Positions 24,823 to 32,986 of a stretch of DNA of 51,548 nt are shown here, one piece after another. The stretch lies in contig JAHFDP010000022.1 in assembly GCA_023248955.1 (NCBI GenBank), forward strand, positions 1 through 51,548, written 5' to 3'. The stretch comes from Deltaproteobacteria bacterium (GTDB lineage Bacteria; Myxococcota; Myxococcia; Myxococcales; JAHFDP01). The notes beneath the pieces were generated by a model, which made no database searches, was not told the DNA's origin, and saw only the letters and a program-made list of their open reading frames with translations. Numbering within the stretch: position 1 is the first letter of the stretch; each line of letters starts with the position of its first letter. The position numbers and the translations under genes are program-made.

Positions 24823-25427
24823 TTTCGCTCCTCCACCTGCCGGTGCAGCGCCCGTACCTCGGCCCTGAGCGCGGCGATTTCCCGTGCCTGCGACTGTAGC
24901 GCAGCAACGGCCATCGTCGAGTAACCGTAGAGGTCCACCTGATCGCGCGCGGAGTCGACAGCCAGGCTCGGCTCGACGTCCTCGATGATGAAGCCCAGAT
25001 GTTCGCGCGCCGGGTCGGCCTTGTAACGGTACTTGGCAATTCGAAAGCGCATCAGCTCGCGTTCGAGCGCCGTTAAATCCGCGTCACCCAGGTAGCGGAT
25101 CTCCTCCTTGAGCCGCTGGCGCGAAATGGGGCAACCGTGGCTCTTGGGATCGCTAGCGGCGCACTGGAGCGCGACGTTGCAGCCTAGATGCGGGTCGCAA
25201 GACGCGCCGACAGGGCTACACGCCTGGCCTGCTTTTTCAGTCGTGCATGGCGCGAGTCCCGCGATTCCCGCGTCAACTCCGCTTTGGCAGACCGGTGCAC
25301 CACAAGTGGTGAACCAGATTCCGCCGCCACCGTCTCCTGCATCGGCGACACCGCCATCGTTGCTCGACGGCGACGCACCACAAGCGACGAGCAGCGCCGC
25401 GAAGGCGACAGGGATGCAGGATCGCAT
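24819..25427 (-). CDS. Lipoprotein with S74-like (tail-spike chaperone) C-terminal domain
   Basis: This 202-residue protein has a signal peptide ending LLVACG, so lipidation is likely. A short Gly/Asp linker leads to a Cys-rich segment (WFTTCGAPVCQ...CDPHLGCNVALQC). An S74-like domain spans about residues 105-200: CPISRQRLKEEIRYLG, RYKADPAREHLGFIIEDVE, YGYSTMAVAALQSQAREIAAL, and a heptad coiled coil at the end. In phage tail spikes this domain folds as a trimer and then cuts itself off. Here no large passenger precedes it, so assembly or membrane display are only guesses. It is paralogous to the next gene, which it overlaps by 4 bases. Confidence 0.78.
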   Translation of the reverse strand: MRSCIPVAFAALLVACGASPSSNDGGVADAGDGGGGIWFTTCGAPVCQSGVDAGIAGLAPCTTEKAGQACSPVGASCDPHLGCNVALQCAASDPKSHGCPISRQRLKEEIRYLGDADLTALERELMRFRIAKYRYKADPAREHLGFIIEDVEPSLAVDSARDQVDLYGYSTMAVAALQSQAREIAALRAEVRALHRQVEERK

Positions 25428-25459
25428 AGGCGCAGTTTAAGCAAACCAGGGGCTGGTCG

Positions 25460-25909
25460 TCACTTGTGGTACGGCTCGCCCCGCACGATTGTTAACGCTC
25501 GGTAGATCTGTTCGAGCAACACCACGCGCGCCAGCCGATGTGGCAGCGTCATCTTGCCGAGGCTGAATACAAGCGAAGCCTTTTGCAATACATCGTCCGC
25601 GAGGCCTTCGTCACCGCCGATAGCGAAGACGGTGTCACGCGCTTCTTGCCGCGCGCGCGCCAGAAACGTCGCCCACTCTTCGCTTGCGAATTGCCGGCCG
25701 CGCTGATCGAGCGCTACCAGCCGTGCTTTGCCGCAACGCTCGAGGATGGCCGAACCTTCGTTGCGCTTGGCGTGTGGACCGCTGGCCGCCTTCAATTCCA
25801 CGAGGTCCAACGGAACCGTGTGGCGAATACGCGCCGCGTACTCCTGCACTGCCGGCTCAAAGAGACCGCTGCGATCGCGGCCTACGGAGATGACTTTAAG
25901 TTTGATCAT
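25460..25909 (-). CDS. rlmH: 23S rRNA (pseudouridine1915-N3)-methyltransferase RlmH
   Basis: This 149-residue protein is the standard RlmH length and belongs to the SPOUT knotted methyltransferases. It starts MIKLKVISVGR, has VALDQRGRQFASEEWA and FAIGGDEGLADDVLQKASLVFSLGKMTLPHRLARVVLLEQIYRA split across the knot, and ends GEPYHK, the conserved tail that closes the active site. It methylates pseudouridine 1915 in helix 69 of 23S rRNA on assembled 70S ribosomes. It follows rsfS on the same strand, the common order, with a palindromic repeat between them. Confidence 0.97.
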   Translation of the reverse strand: MIKLKVISVGRDRSGLFEPAVQEYAARIRHTVPLDLVELKAASGPHAKRNEGSAILERCGKARLVALDQRGRQFASEEWATFLARARQEARDTVFAIGGDEGLADDVLQKASLVFSLGKMTLPHRLARVVLLEQIYRALTIVRGEPYHK

Positions 25910-25920
25910 TCGTCGGGGCA

Positions 25921-25999
25921 GGGGCGAAGGTCGGCTTTGCCGACGAGCGCCGCGGGGCAGAGCTCCGGTGCCCCCCTACCCAAGTGGGCAGAGGGGGGA
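25921..25999. repeat. Intergenic palindromic element between rsfS and rlmH
   Basis: GTCGGC-TTT-GCCGAC (25930-25944) lies next to GAGCGCCGCGG, and a second stem pairs CCCCCC (25971-25976) with GGGGGG (25993-25998). Read on the minus strand, the order CCGCGGCGCTCGTCGGC-AAA-GCCGAC parallels the repeat at 9401-9508. It may also weaken readthrough from rsfS, but no T-run follows. Confidence 0.6.
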
Positions 26000-26002
26000 C
26001 CA

Positions 26003-26416
26003 TTACGTCCCGAAGGCGTGACGTTCGGCGAGCCGCCTTTGCGGCGCATCCACCCAAAGGCCGTCCAAGTCGTAGTGGAGGCGGGTTTCCTGATCGAGCA
26101 CGTGCACGATCACGTCGCCGTAATCGATGAGCACCCAATTGCCCTGCTCGTAACCTTCCATGCTGACCGGCTTGTGGCCGGAAGCGGAGAGCGCCTCGCG
26201 AACGCCGTCGGCGATGGCCTGGACCTGGCGGCTCGAAGCGCCTGAGAGCAGAACCAGCTCGTCGGCATAGGTGGCCAGGTGCGCGATGTCGACGACCACG
26301 ACGTCGTCGGCCTTCTTGTCGAGTCCCGCCTGCGCGGCGACCAGTGCGATGTCGCGGGCCGGCGCCTCGTGCGAAAGCGAAGGAACAACAGCGAGCGAAG
26401 TCTGTGTGTGGACCAT
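26003..26416 (-). CDS. rsfS: Ribosome silencing factor RsfS
   Basis: This 137-residue protein starts at 26416, where AAAGGAG lies 7 bases upstream. Earlier in-frame ATG codons lack a ribosome site. The Iojap/RsfS domain is clear: DIALVAAQAGLDKKADDVVVVDI, SSRQVQAIADGVREAL, and GNWVLIDYGDVIVHVLDQETRLHYDLDGLW in consecutive parts. RsfS binds uL14 on the 50S subunit and blocks subunit joining when nutrients are short. It lies between proA and rlmH. nadD, usually next to rsfS, is not present here. Confidence 0.96.
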   Translation of the reverse strand: MVHTQTSLAVVPSLSHEAPARDIALVAAQAGLDKKADDVVVVDIAHLATYADELVLLSGASSRQVQAIADGVREALSASGHKPVSMEGYEQGNWVLIDYGDVIVHVLDQETRLHYDLDGLWVDAPQRRLAERHAFGT

Positions 26417-26492
26417 CAAATCTCCTTTGACTGCGTTAGGGCGCCACACGTTCGCGCGTGGCCAATCGGTATTGCATTGCGATACAATCTAT

Positions 26493-27743
26493 TCAAATCC
26501 GTACCTGTCCGTCTCCAGTAACGACGAATCGCGTCGTTGTTAATTCACGAAGTCCCATGGCGCCGTAGGCGTGCAGCTTGCTCGTGGAGATACCGATTTC
26601 AGCTCCAAGACCGAGCTCGCCGCCGTCGTTGAAACGGGTCGAAGCATTCACGAGCACGCAGCTGGCGTCGATTTCTCGGGTGAAACGGCGGGCGTTGGCG
26701 AGGTCGTTCGTCACGATCGCTTCGGAGTGTAACGAGCCATAGCGCTCAATATGCGCCAGGGCGTCGTCGAGGGATGTGACCACCTTCACAGCCAGGGTGA
26801 GCGCCAGGAATTCACGACCAAAATCGGTTTCGGTAGCGGCGATCGCTGGAACGTCTGCTTGGCGCAGAAGCGCTAGGGCGCGCGGCTCGGCACGAAGTTC
26901 CACTTTCGCATCGGCGAGCGCGCGGCCAACGTGCGCGAGCAGCGCGGGCGCGGCGACTTCGTGCACGAGTAGGCACTCGGCGGCGTTACAAACGCCCGGC
27001 CGCTGCGCTTTGGCGTTGACCACGATGCGCGTGGACATCTCAGGGTCAGCAGAGGCGTCGAGAAAAACGTGACACACGCCGCGCGCATGTTTGAGCACTG
27101 GAACGCGTGCATGCTCGGCAACGAACGCAAGCAATCCTTCGCCACCGCGCGGAATGGCCAGGTCGATGAGGCCGTCGAGCGCAAGCAGTTCGGCGAGCGC
27201 CGCGCGGTCGGTCGTCGGAACGGTCTGCACCGCTTCGCGCGGCAGTCCGGCGGCCACCAGTGCATCGGCGACGCGCGCCGCCAACGCCGCATTGGTCCGC
27301 GCGGCTTCGCTGCCACCGCGCAAAATCGCCGCGTTCCCCGAGAGGATGCAGAGCGCCGCGGCGTCCACTGTCACGCCTGGACGCGCTTCGTATACTAAGA
27401 GGATTACACCGAGTGGCGTACGGACGCGCTGCACGTCGAGTCCATTGGGGCGCCGCCAAGATTCGGTGACTTGCCCCACCGGATCGGGGAGCGCCGCGAT
27501 TTCTCGAACAGCACGCACGAGCGCAGAAACATCGAGCCGCAAGCGATCCAGTAGCGCCGCGGAAAGCCCCGCCTTTTTCGCGGCCTCCAAATCAGCGCGA
27601 TTCTCAGCAGCCAGCGCTTCGGCCTGATCGGCGAGCTGCGCGGCCAGATTGCTAAGTGCGGCCCGCTTTTGCGCAGTGGTCGCCCGGGCCATGATGCGCG
27701 TGGCTGCGCGGGACGCGGTCGCCAGCGTGCGCATGGCGGTCAT
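26493..27743 (-). CDS. proA: Gamma-glutamyl phosphate reductase
   Basis: This 416-residue protein catalyses the second step of proline synthesis, reducing gamma-glutamyl phosphate with NADPH to glutamate semialdehyde. The aldehyde-dehydrogenase-like fold has the catalytic cysteine in [17 protein letters not shown] (about residue 250). The ProA markers [32 protein letters not shown] and [22 protein letters not shown] are present. The start overlaps the proB stop by 4 bases, so the pair is translationally coupled. Confidence 0.97.
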   Translation of the reverse strand: MTAMRTLATASRAATRIMARATTAQKRAALSNLAAQLADQAEALAAENRADLEAAKKAGLSAALLDRLRLDVSALVRAVREIAALPDPVGQVTESWRRPNGLDVQRVRTPLGVILLVYEARPGVTVDAAALCILSGNAAILRGGSEAARTNAALAARVADALVAAGLPREAVQTVPTTDRAALAELLALDGLIDLAIPRGGEGLLAFVAEHARVPVLKHARGVCHVFLDASADPEMSTRIVVNAKAQRPGVCNAAECLLVHEVAAPALLAHVGRALADAKVELRAEPRALALLRQADVPAIAATETDFGREFLALTLAVKVVTSLDDALAHIERYGSLHSEAIVTNDLANARRFTREIDASCVLVNASTRFNDGGELGLGAEIGISTSKLHAYGAMGLRELTTTRFVVTGDGQVRI

Positions 27744-28867
27744 GAACGCAGCTCCGTGAGAAGCGCGAGATCATCGCGGTGGACGATTTCGTCGGTCACT
27801 TTGTAACCGAGCGCGGGCTCGATTTCGCTCGACCGCTTGCCGAGAATGCGCCGCACTTCGTCGGCCGAATAACCGGAGAGTCCGCGCGCGAAGGCACCGT
27901 CCGCGTCGCGAATTTCCACGGCATCGCCAGCGACGAACGTTCCTTCGACTGCGCGAACGCCACTCGGCAAAAGTGATTTCCCGCCCTGTTCGATCGCCAA
28001 CCGCGCGCCGGCGTCGACGTGCAAAGATCCGCGCGCGCGCAGGTCACTGCCTATCCAGCGCTTGCGACGACCCGCCGCTGCAGAACCTGCATGAATGCGT
28101 GTGCCGACCGATTTCCCCTCGAGGATATCGGTCAGCACGCCATCGCGGCTGCCGCGTGCAATCACAGTAACTGCACCTGCGTCCGCCGCGCGCGCCGCTG
28201 CGGAAAGCTTCGATCGCATGCCGCCGGTGCCGACCGTGCTTTTCGAATTTCCGCACAGCTTGAGCACCGCCGGCGTCACGCGCTCCACCTCGGGAATGAG
28301 TGTCGCCGAAGCGTCGCCGCGCGGATCAGCGGTAAAGAGCCCGTCCATGTCGGTAAGCAAAATGAGCAGCTCCGCGCCGACCAGATCGACCACCATTCCC
28401 GCCAACGCATCGTTGTCGCCAAACCGCAGCTCCTCGACGGAGACGGTGTCATTCTCGTTGATAATCGGCATCGCTCCCGCGGCGTGCAGCGCGGCGAAGG
28501 CGTGGCGGGCATTCAAGTACCGCGCGCGATTGGCGATATCGGAGTGCGTGAGCAGCACCTGCGCCACCACCACGCCGCGGCGGCCGAGCGCATCTTCGTA
28601 ACGGCGCATCAGCGACGACTGCCCCACCGCGGCACAGGCCTGCTTGCCGGGAATGTCACGCGGCCGCGATGAAAATCCAAGCCGCTCCACGCCCAGCGCT
28701 ACCGCACCCGAAGACACCACCGTCAGCTGGCGACCGCGCGCAGCCTGGGCCAGCTCGTCGGCGAGTGCTTCGAATCGGTGAGCATCGAATCGGCCATCCG
28801 GGGCGATCACACCGGTGCCCAGCTTGACCACGAGCTTCTTCGTCTTCGCTAAAGCGACTCGATTCAA
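27740..28867 (-). CDS. proB: Glutamate 5-kinase with PUA domain
   Basis: This 375-residue protein phosphorylates glutamate with ATP, the first and proline-inhibited step of proline synthesis. Residues about 10-260 are the amino acid kinase fold ([67 protein letters not shown]). Residues about 285-370 are the PUA domain. The start is taken at TTG 28867. No strong Shine-Dalgarno is visible and a slightly later start cannot be excluded. It is the first gene of the minus-strand run with proA, rsfS and rlmH, divergent from hflX. Confidence 0.96.
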   Translation of the reverse strand: MNRVALAKTKKLVVKLGTGVIAPDGRFDAHRFEALADELAQAARGRQLTVVSSGAVALGVERLGFSSRPRDIPGKQACAAVGQSSLMRRYEDALGRRGVVVAQVLLTHSDIANRARYLNARHAFAALHAAGAMPIINENDTVSVEELRFGDNDALAGMVVDLVGAELLILLTDMDGLFTADPRGDASATLIPEVERVTPAVLKLCGNSKSTVGTGGMRSKLSAAARAADAGAVTVIARGSRDGVLTDILEGKSVGTRIHAGSAAAGRRKRWIGSDLRARGSLHVDAGARLAIEQGGKSLLPSGVRAVEGTFVAGDAVEIRDADGAFARGLSGYSADEVRRILGKRSSEIEPALGYKVTDEIVHRDDLALLTELRS

Positions 28868-28951
28868 CGTAACTTAATTGTAACCCGCCTGGCCCGCCAA
28901 ATCGAGGGGGGTGGCCGTCCCGATGCGGACCGGCGCTTGTTTCGCCTCGGC

Positions 28952-30661
28952 ATGGTCACTACCCTCCCTACCTTGGCCCACGACCTCTTCGGCAACACCG
29001 CCGGACTCAAATCCTCCGCAGCGAAAAAACTCCACGCCACTTATCGGCGCCGTCTCTCCGCAAGCGAGCTCGTGAGCCCCGAGTTGGCGCGGCACCTGAC
29101 GGAATGCAGCCGAGAGATCGGTCGCCAGGTCGGCGTGCTGCTCACGCGCAGCGGCGAAATCGAAGCGGTCATCGTCGGCGACAGCGCCAAGCTCGTACTG
29201 CCGGACATCGGTCGCGCGCGCGCCGGGCAGGTGCGTTTGCGCGGACTGCGGCTCGTCCACACGCACCTGAAACACGAGCCGCTTACGCGCGACGATCTCA
29301 CCGACCTGGCGCTTCTGCGACTCGATCTCGTTGCCGCGATCGACGTCGAAGAAAACGGACTGCCCGGGAAAGTCTCGTACGCGACGCTGCTTCCGCAGAG
29401 CGAAAACGGTGAGCTGTGGCGCATCGACGAAGTGCCGAGCGTGCACGAGCTCGACTACGATCCGCGCGCCGGCGCCGCCGAGCTGGAGTCGGAATTCGCG
29501 CGACAAGATCGCACGCGCAAAGTCGGACGGAGCGGACGCGCGCTGCTGGTCGGCATCGCGGGGCAGGGTGAGCGCGAGCACGCGGAGTCATCGCTCGTCG
29601 AGTTGCGCGAACTAGCGCGAACCGCGGGCGTGGAGATCGCCGAAGCCGTGTTGCAAGCGCGCGCCAAACCGGATCCAAATTTTCTGGTCGGCAAAGGCAA
29701 GCTCGACGAGATCGTGATGAAGAGTTTGCAGCTAGGCGCGGACGTGCTGATTTTCGATCACAATCTTTCGCCGTCGCAGTCGCGCCACATCGGCGAAGTG
29801 ACGAGTCTGAAAATCATCGATCGCACGCAACTTATTCTCGATATTTTCGCGCAACGTGCGCAGAGCGCCGACGGCAAGCTGCAGGTCGAGTTGGCGCAAC
29901 TTCGCTATCTGCTGCCGCGCCTCGGCACGCGCGACGATGCGCTGTCGCGACTGTCCGGCGGCATCGGCGGCCGCGGTCCGGGCGAGACGAAGTTGGAAAT
30001 GGACCGCCGCCGCGTGCGCGATCGCATCGCCTTTCTCGAGGAGAAAGTGGCCGAGTTGGTCAGCGGCCGAATCGTGCGCCGCAAGCAACGCAACAAGGGC
30101 GGCGTGCCGATCATCTCCATCGTCGGCTACACCAACGCCGGCAAGTCGACGCTCTTGAACGCGCTCACCGACAGCGACGTGCTCGTGGAGGACAAGCTTT
30201 TCGCGACGCTCGATCCGACCAGCCGCCGCTTGCGTTTTCCGCAGGAGCGCGAGGTGATTCTGACGGACACGGTGGGATTTATTCGCGACCTGCCGAAGGA
30301 TCTTGTCGCTGCATTTCGCGCCACGCTGGAAGAGCTCACTGACGCGGATCTTTTGCTGCACGTGATCGACGCCAGCGATCCCGCACACGAGGATCAGGCG
30401 CGCGCGGTGGAGACGATCCTTGGTGAGCTGGGACTCTCGGAATCGCGGCGTTTGCGCGTGTATAACAAAAGTGATCGGTTGTCGATCGGCGAAGCGGCAC
30501 ATTTTGCCGAGGCGCACGGAGGCATCGCGGTGAGCGCGAAAAATCGCACCGGATTCGCGACGCTGCTCGGGAAGTGCGAGGAGATCCTGTGGCGCGAAGG
30601 TGTGGTGCGCGCGCCGGGGCCGGATGAGGCGGAGTTTTTGCGCACGGTGCCGGAGGCGTAA
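28952..30661 (+). CDS. hflX: GTPase HflX with extended N-terminal domain
   Basis: The product has about 569 residues from ATG 28952. A TTG 15 bases earlier is also in frame. It binds 50S subunits and 70S ribosomes and helps split stalled or heat-damaged ribosomes. An extra N-terminal domain (about 1-180, LVSPELARHLTECSREIGRQVGVLL) precedes the classical HflX core and is typical of deltaproteobacterial members. The glycine-rich SGGIGGRGPGETKLEMDRRR leads to the G domain: GYTNAGKST (P-loop), DPTSRRL (switch I), DTVGFIRDLP (G3) and NKSD (G4). It lies divergent from proB and just upstream of a disrupted gene. Confidence 0.96.
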   Translation: MVTTLPTLAHDLFGNTAGLKSSAAKKLHATYRRRLSASELVSPELARHLTECSREIGRQVGVLLTRSGEIEAVIVGDSAKLVLPDIGRARAGQVRLRGLRLVHTHLKHEPLTRDDLTDLALLRLDLVAAIDVEENGLPGKVSYATLLPQSENGELWRIDEVPSVHELDYDPRAGAAELESEFARQDRTRKVGRSGRALLVGIAGQGEREHAESSLVELRELARTAGVEIAEAVLQARAKPDPNFLVGKGKLDEIVMKSLQLGADVLIFDHNLSPSQSRHIGEVTSLKIIDRTQLILDIFAQRAQSADGKLQVELAQLRYLLPRLGTRDDALSRLSGGIGGRGPGETKLEMDRRRVRDRIAFLEEKVAELVSGRIVRRKQRNKGGVPIISIVGYTNAGKSTLLNALTDSDVLVEDKLFATLDPTSRRLRFPQEREVILTDTVGFIRDLPKDLVAAFRATLEELTDADLLLHVIDASDPAHEDQARAVETILGELGLSESRRLRVYNKSDRLSIGEAAHFAEAHGGIAVSAKNRTGFATLLGKCEEILWREGVVRAPGPDEAEFLRTVPEA

Positions 30662-30706
30662 CGTTTTCGGAGCCGAACCGTACCCTTGCCAACGAATCCT
30701 GCCATC

Positions 30707-31297
30707 ATGCAAACCATCATCCTCGTTGCAGCGTTACTCTTCGCCACGTCCGCTCGTGCTACAGACGGCCTCGAAGTCATCGTCGTGGCATACGTTCTTC
30801 CAAATTTCGCCTTCTCGGTGGCCGGGTTTGGGAATGAAACAACCTCTTCCACGCCACTGAAACGCTCGTGTGCGGACTCGACGCGCTAGCCGTCGGTTAC
30901 GTCGGTTTTCGAATCGCGACCGCGCGCACGGATGGCCGGACGTCCTTCGCCTCTACAGCAGCCTTCGGGCTAGCGCTATGGCCGGCAGCGCTGGCGATTC
31001 ACGGTGCGTATAAGCCGGAAAACCACAATTGCCGTTACCTACGACGGCCGATCGCGGCCCGTCTACTTCGGTGCTCCTCCGGTGCCTCCTCAGCGCACCG
31101 AAAAGTGCGCTTCCGGGGGGCTCCTCGTCCGCGCCTCGCAGCCGAGCCACGCTCGGCCGTCTCGGTTCCACTGCAACTGTGGATTTCCGGCTAAGTTGGC
31201 CACGATTTCTTCGACGGCCAGCGCGCCCACTCACGTCACCGTTGCGCCGCTCATCACGCCTTCGTCCTCTGGCCTTGCGCTCGCCGGGCGGTTCTGA
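30707..31297 (+). pseudogene. Exported or membrane protein gene, frameshifted and interrupted by an insertion
   Basis: Three pieces form one ancestral frame. 30707 to about 30840 encodes a signal peptide (MQTIILVAALLFATSARATDG) and a hydrophobic stretch. From about 30841 to 31013 the reading continues in another frame (NLFHATETLVCGLDALAVGY...ALAIHGAYK), so a one-base deletion or two-base insertion occurred near 30840. After the element at 31014-31191 the frame resumes and ends TPSSSGLALAGRF-stop at 31297. Removing the element together with one TAA copy restores AYKLATISST exactly in frame with the middle part. The ancestor was a small exported protein with two or three hydrophobic segments, of unknown function. 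The frameshift position is approximate. Confidence 0.65.
31014..31191 (+). mobile_element. 178-bp MITE-like element with terminal inverted repeats and TAA duplication
   Basis: The ends GCCGGAAAACCACAATTGC and GCAACTGTGGATTTCCGGC are imperfect inverted repeats (17 of 19 positions). They are flanked by TAA on both sides (31011-31013 and 31192-31194). Similarity between the arms continues inward (GACGGCCGATCG against CTCGGCCGTC), so most of the element could fold as one long hairpin. It encodes no transposase and would need one in trans. Strand is arbitrary. Confidence 0.72.
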
Positions 31298-31303
31298 ACC
31301 CCG

Positions 31304-31600
31304 TTACGGGTGCGGCGTGATGGCCACGATTGTGATCTGCGCCTTGCTGGGTCCGTAGTGCCAAAACACGCGAAGCGCGCTGGGCGTTCGGTTTTCCGCG
31401 TAGGCCTCGAACACCTTTTCGTCCGCTACGCCGCGAAGCGAATGAAACTCGTGCGTCTTCAGACTCGGATGTCGGAGGTTCGTTTCTAGAAGCCCGAGCG
31501 TCTTCCGGACGGCTCTGAACTGCTTGGCTCTCGCCGGGGTCCGCTCAAGCTCCGCGAGTTGGCCCCGCGCTTCCGACGTGAAAACGAGCTTGAAGTTCAC
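31304..31600 (-). CDS. RelE/ParE-superfamily toxin
   Basis: This 98-residue protein looks like a RelE/ParE fold: MNFKLVFTSEARGQLAELER (strand and helix), RHPSLKTHEFHSLRG (basic core), and ALRVFWHYGPSKAQITIVAITPHP (closing strands). RelE members cut mRNA on the ribosome and ParE members poison gyrase. The residues do not clearly decide between them. The order antitoxin then toxin, with a 4-base overlap, supports a functional module. The gene ends 7 bases from the convergent pseudogene. Confidence 0.8.
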   Translation of the reverse strand: MNFKLVFTSEARGQLAELERTPARAKQFRAVRKTLGLLETNLRHPSLKTHEFHSLRGVADEKVFEAYAENRTPSALRVFWHYGPSKAQITIVAITPHP

Positions 31601-31872
31601 TCGACCTCGTCATCCGCGTAACGGGCAAAGCTGCCGAGGCTTTCGGTCTTGCCCGCTTTCGACTGGGCGAGCCCCCGCTTCACGCTGGCGAGCGCCTTCT
31701 TGCTCTGAAAGAGCCACTGCTCACGCGCCGGAATTTCGACGAAGGGCTCGAGCAGAATCCGACCGTCCGGCTCTCGTACGGCTCGGAAGCTACTCACGTC
31801 CTGCGCGAGCCGGCCGAGCGTGATGCGTCCCTTCCTGTCGGGACGAAGAATGGCGATGGCTGGCTTTCCCAT
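31597..31872 (-). CDS. AbrB-like antitoxin
   Basis: This 91-residue protein has an N-terminal swapped-hairpin-like part (AIAILRPDRKGRITLGRLAQDVSSFRAVREPDGRILLEPF), as in SpoVT/AbrB antitoxins. A C-terminal helix (FQSKKALASVKRGLAQSK) and an acidic tail probably bind the toxin. The ATG at 31872 lies 6 bases after a predicted -10 box, so the message would be leaderless. Two direct repeats overlap the -35 region and are a likely binding site for the AbrB domain. Confidence 0.78.
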   Translation of the reverse strand: MGKPAIAILRPDRKGRITLGRLAQDVSSFRAVREPDGRILLEPFVEIPAREQWLFQSKKALASVKRGLAQSKAGKTESLGSFARYADDEVE

Positions 31873-31878
31873 AAACGT

Positions 31879-31930
31879 ACTCTAAGAGATGGTGGGTAGA
31901 ATAACAAGTGGGAATAATAACAAGTGGGAA
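31879..31930 (-). promoter_or_regulatory. Leaderless promoter with two 15-bp direct repeats (AbrB-type module)
   Basis: On the minus strand TTGTTA (31902-31907), 17 bases and TAGAGT (31879-31884) form a promoter ending 6 bases before the antitoxin ATG. The exact repeats AATAACAAGTGGGAA (31900-31914 and 31916-31930, period 16) cover the -35 box and its upstream side. Confidence 0.6.
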
Positions 31931-31993
31931 ATAATTAAGGTGGGCATCAGAATCGAACGTGCTTCTAAACCGACCCATGCTAGGCTTTGGCCT

Positions 31994-32695
31994 GTGGCCG
32001 CTCCCCACCACGGCACCGACGCGCTCGAGCAGCTTGACACCGCGCACAACTACAACGCCTGGCTGGGCCGCAAACTGCGCACCCATCTGGGCTCGCGCAT
32101 TCTCGAGGTGGGCGCGGGCATCGGTACCATCACGCGGCAGATCGCGGCAGGACGCGAGAAGGTCGTCGCGTTGGAAGTCGAGCCTGCTTATGTCGAGAAG
32201 TTGCGCGTCACTTTCGCGGGCACCAACGTCACGCCGCTGCTTGCGAGCGTCGAAACCGCCGACTGGGCCTCGCTGGCCGCGCATCGCTTCGACACGGTGG
32301 TGCTCTCCAACGTGCTCGAGCACATCGAAGACGATCTCGGCGCCGTCTCGAATTTTGGGCGCGTCTTGCAACCAGGCGGACGTCTCGTTGTGCTCGTTCC
32401 CGCGCTGCCGCTGCTCTACGGCAGCCTTGACGAAGCGGTCGGCCACCATCGTCGCTACACGCGCGAGACGCTCACGGCGGTACTCACCTCGGGCGGCTTC
32501 GCCGTCGAGCATCTCGAGTGGCTGAACCTTTTTTCGATGCTGGGCTGGTTCGTCAACGGGCGCATCTTCAAGCGGCGCACCGTCTCGCCCGCACAGCTAG
32601 CGCTCTATGATCGCGTGGCGCCGCTACTCGCGGCGCTTGAGGATCGACTGCACGTACCGATCGGAATGAGCCTGTTGGCGGTCGGGCGCAGGTGA
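31994..32695 (+). CDS. Class I SAM-dependent methyltransferase
   Basis: The product has 233 residues from GTG 31994. The frame is open from 31889, but that stretch covers the AT-rich repeats of the divergent antitoxin promoter, so I prefer the shorter form. The Rossmann-like methyltransferase motifs are clear: ILEVGAGIGTITRQIA (SAM-binding glycine loop), VVALEVEP (acidic loop), FDTVVLSNVLEHIEDD and LQPGGRLVVLVPALPLLYG. Relatives include UbiE-like and lipid- or sugar-modifying enzymes, and the substrate is unknown. The C-terminal part (WLNLFSMLGWFVNGRI) is hydrophobic and may touch the membrane. It ends 15 bases before the vapB gene, with the vapB promoter inside its 3' end. Confidence 0.9.
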   Translation: MAAPHHGTDALEQLDTAHNYNAWLGRKLRTHLGSRILEVGAGIGTITRQIAAGREKVVALEVEPAYVEKLRVTFAGTNVTPLLASVETADWASLAAHRFDTVVLSNVLEHIEDDLGAVSNFGRVLQPGGRLVVLVPALPLLYGSLDEAVGHHRRYTRETLTAVLTSGGFAVEHLEWLNLFSMLGWFVNGRIFKRRTVSPAQLALYDRVAPLLAALEDRLHVPIGMSLLAVGRR

Positions 32696-32710
32696 TGTAT
32701 ACTATACATC
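32675..32710 (+). promoter_or_regulatory. Leaderless vapBC promoter with perfect palindrome (module at 32711)
   Basis: TTGGCG (32675-32680), 17 bases and TATACT (32698-32703) form a promoter. A perfect 17-bp palindrome, GATGTATA-C-TATACATC (32694-32710), covers the -10 box and ends on the base before the ATG. Transcription would start at about the start codon. Confidence 0.72.
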
Positions 32711-32986
32711 ATGCAGCTTGCGCGTACCCAGATTTACCTCACCGCCGCCGAGAATGCCGCGCTCAAACGCGAGGCTCGCACCACCGGACGTAGCAAATCG
32801 CAGCTCATTCGGGATGCGGTCGACGAGAAGTACGTCAAAAGGAAAGACAAGGCAGCGCTCATCGCGGCGATCAAGGCCTCGGCGGGCGCGTGGGGGCCAG
32901 GCGAAAATGGCGAGGCCTACGTGGAGCGGATGCGACCCGGACGATTCGCCAAAAGAATGAAAGCGCTCCATGATCGTCGTCGCTGA
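32711..32986 (+). CDS. vapB: VapB-type ribbon-helix-helix antitoxin
   Basis: This 91-residue protein opens MQLARTQIYLTAAENAALKREARTTGRSKSQLIRDAVDEKY, a CopG/RHH DNA-binding domain. The C-terminal half (KASAGAWGPGENGEAYVERMRPGRF) resembles VapB tails that thread through the VapC active-site groove with an Arg. It overlaps vapC by 17 bases. It binds the palindrome that ends at its own start codon (inferred). The similar antitoxin at 49751 shares this arrangement but the proteins differ substantially. Confidence 0.9.
   Translation: MQLARTQIYLTAAENAALKREARTTGRSKSQLIRDAVDEKYVKRKDKAALIAAIKASAGAWGPGENGEAYVERMRPGRFAKRMKALHDRRR

Noticed and set aside
21895-24924. A 1009-codon open frame on the plus strand
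   Set aside because: It runs antisense through gpmI and its neighbours, which carry unmistakable motifs. The product has no recognisable domain and an extreme Arg content.
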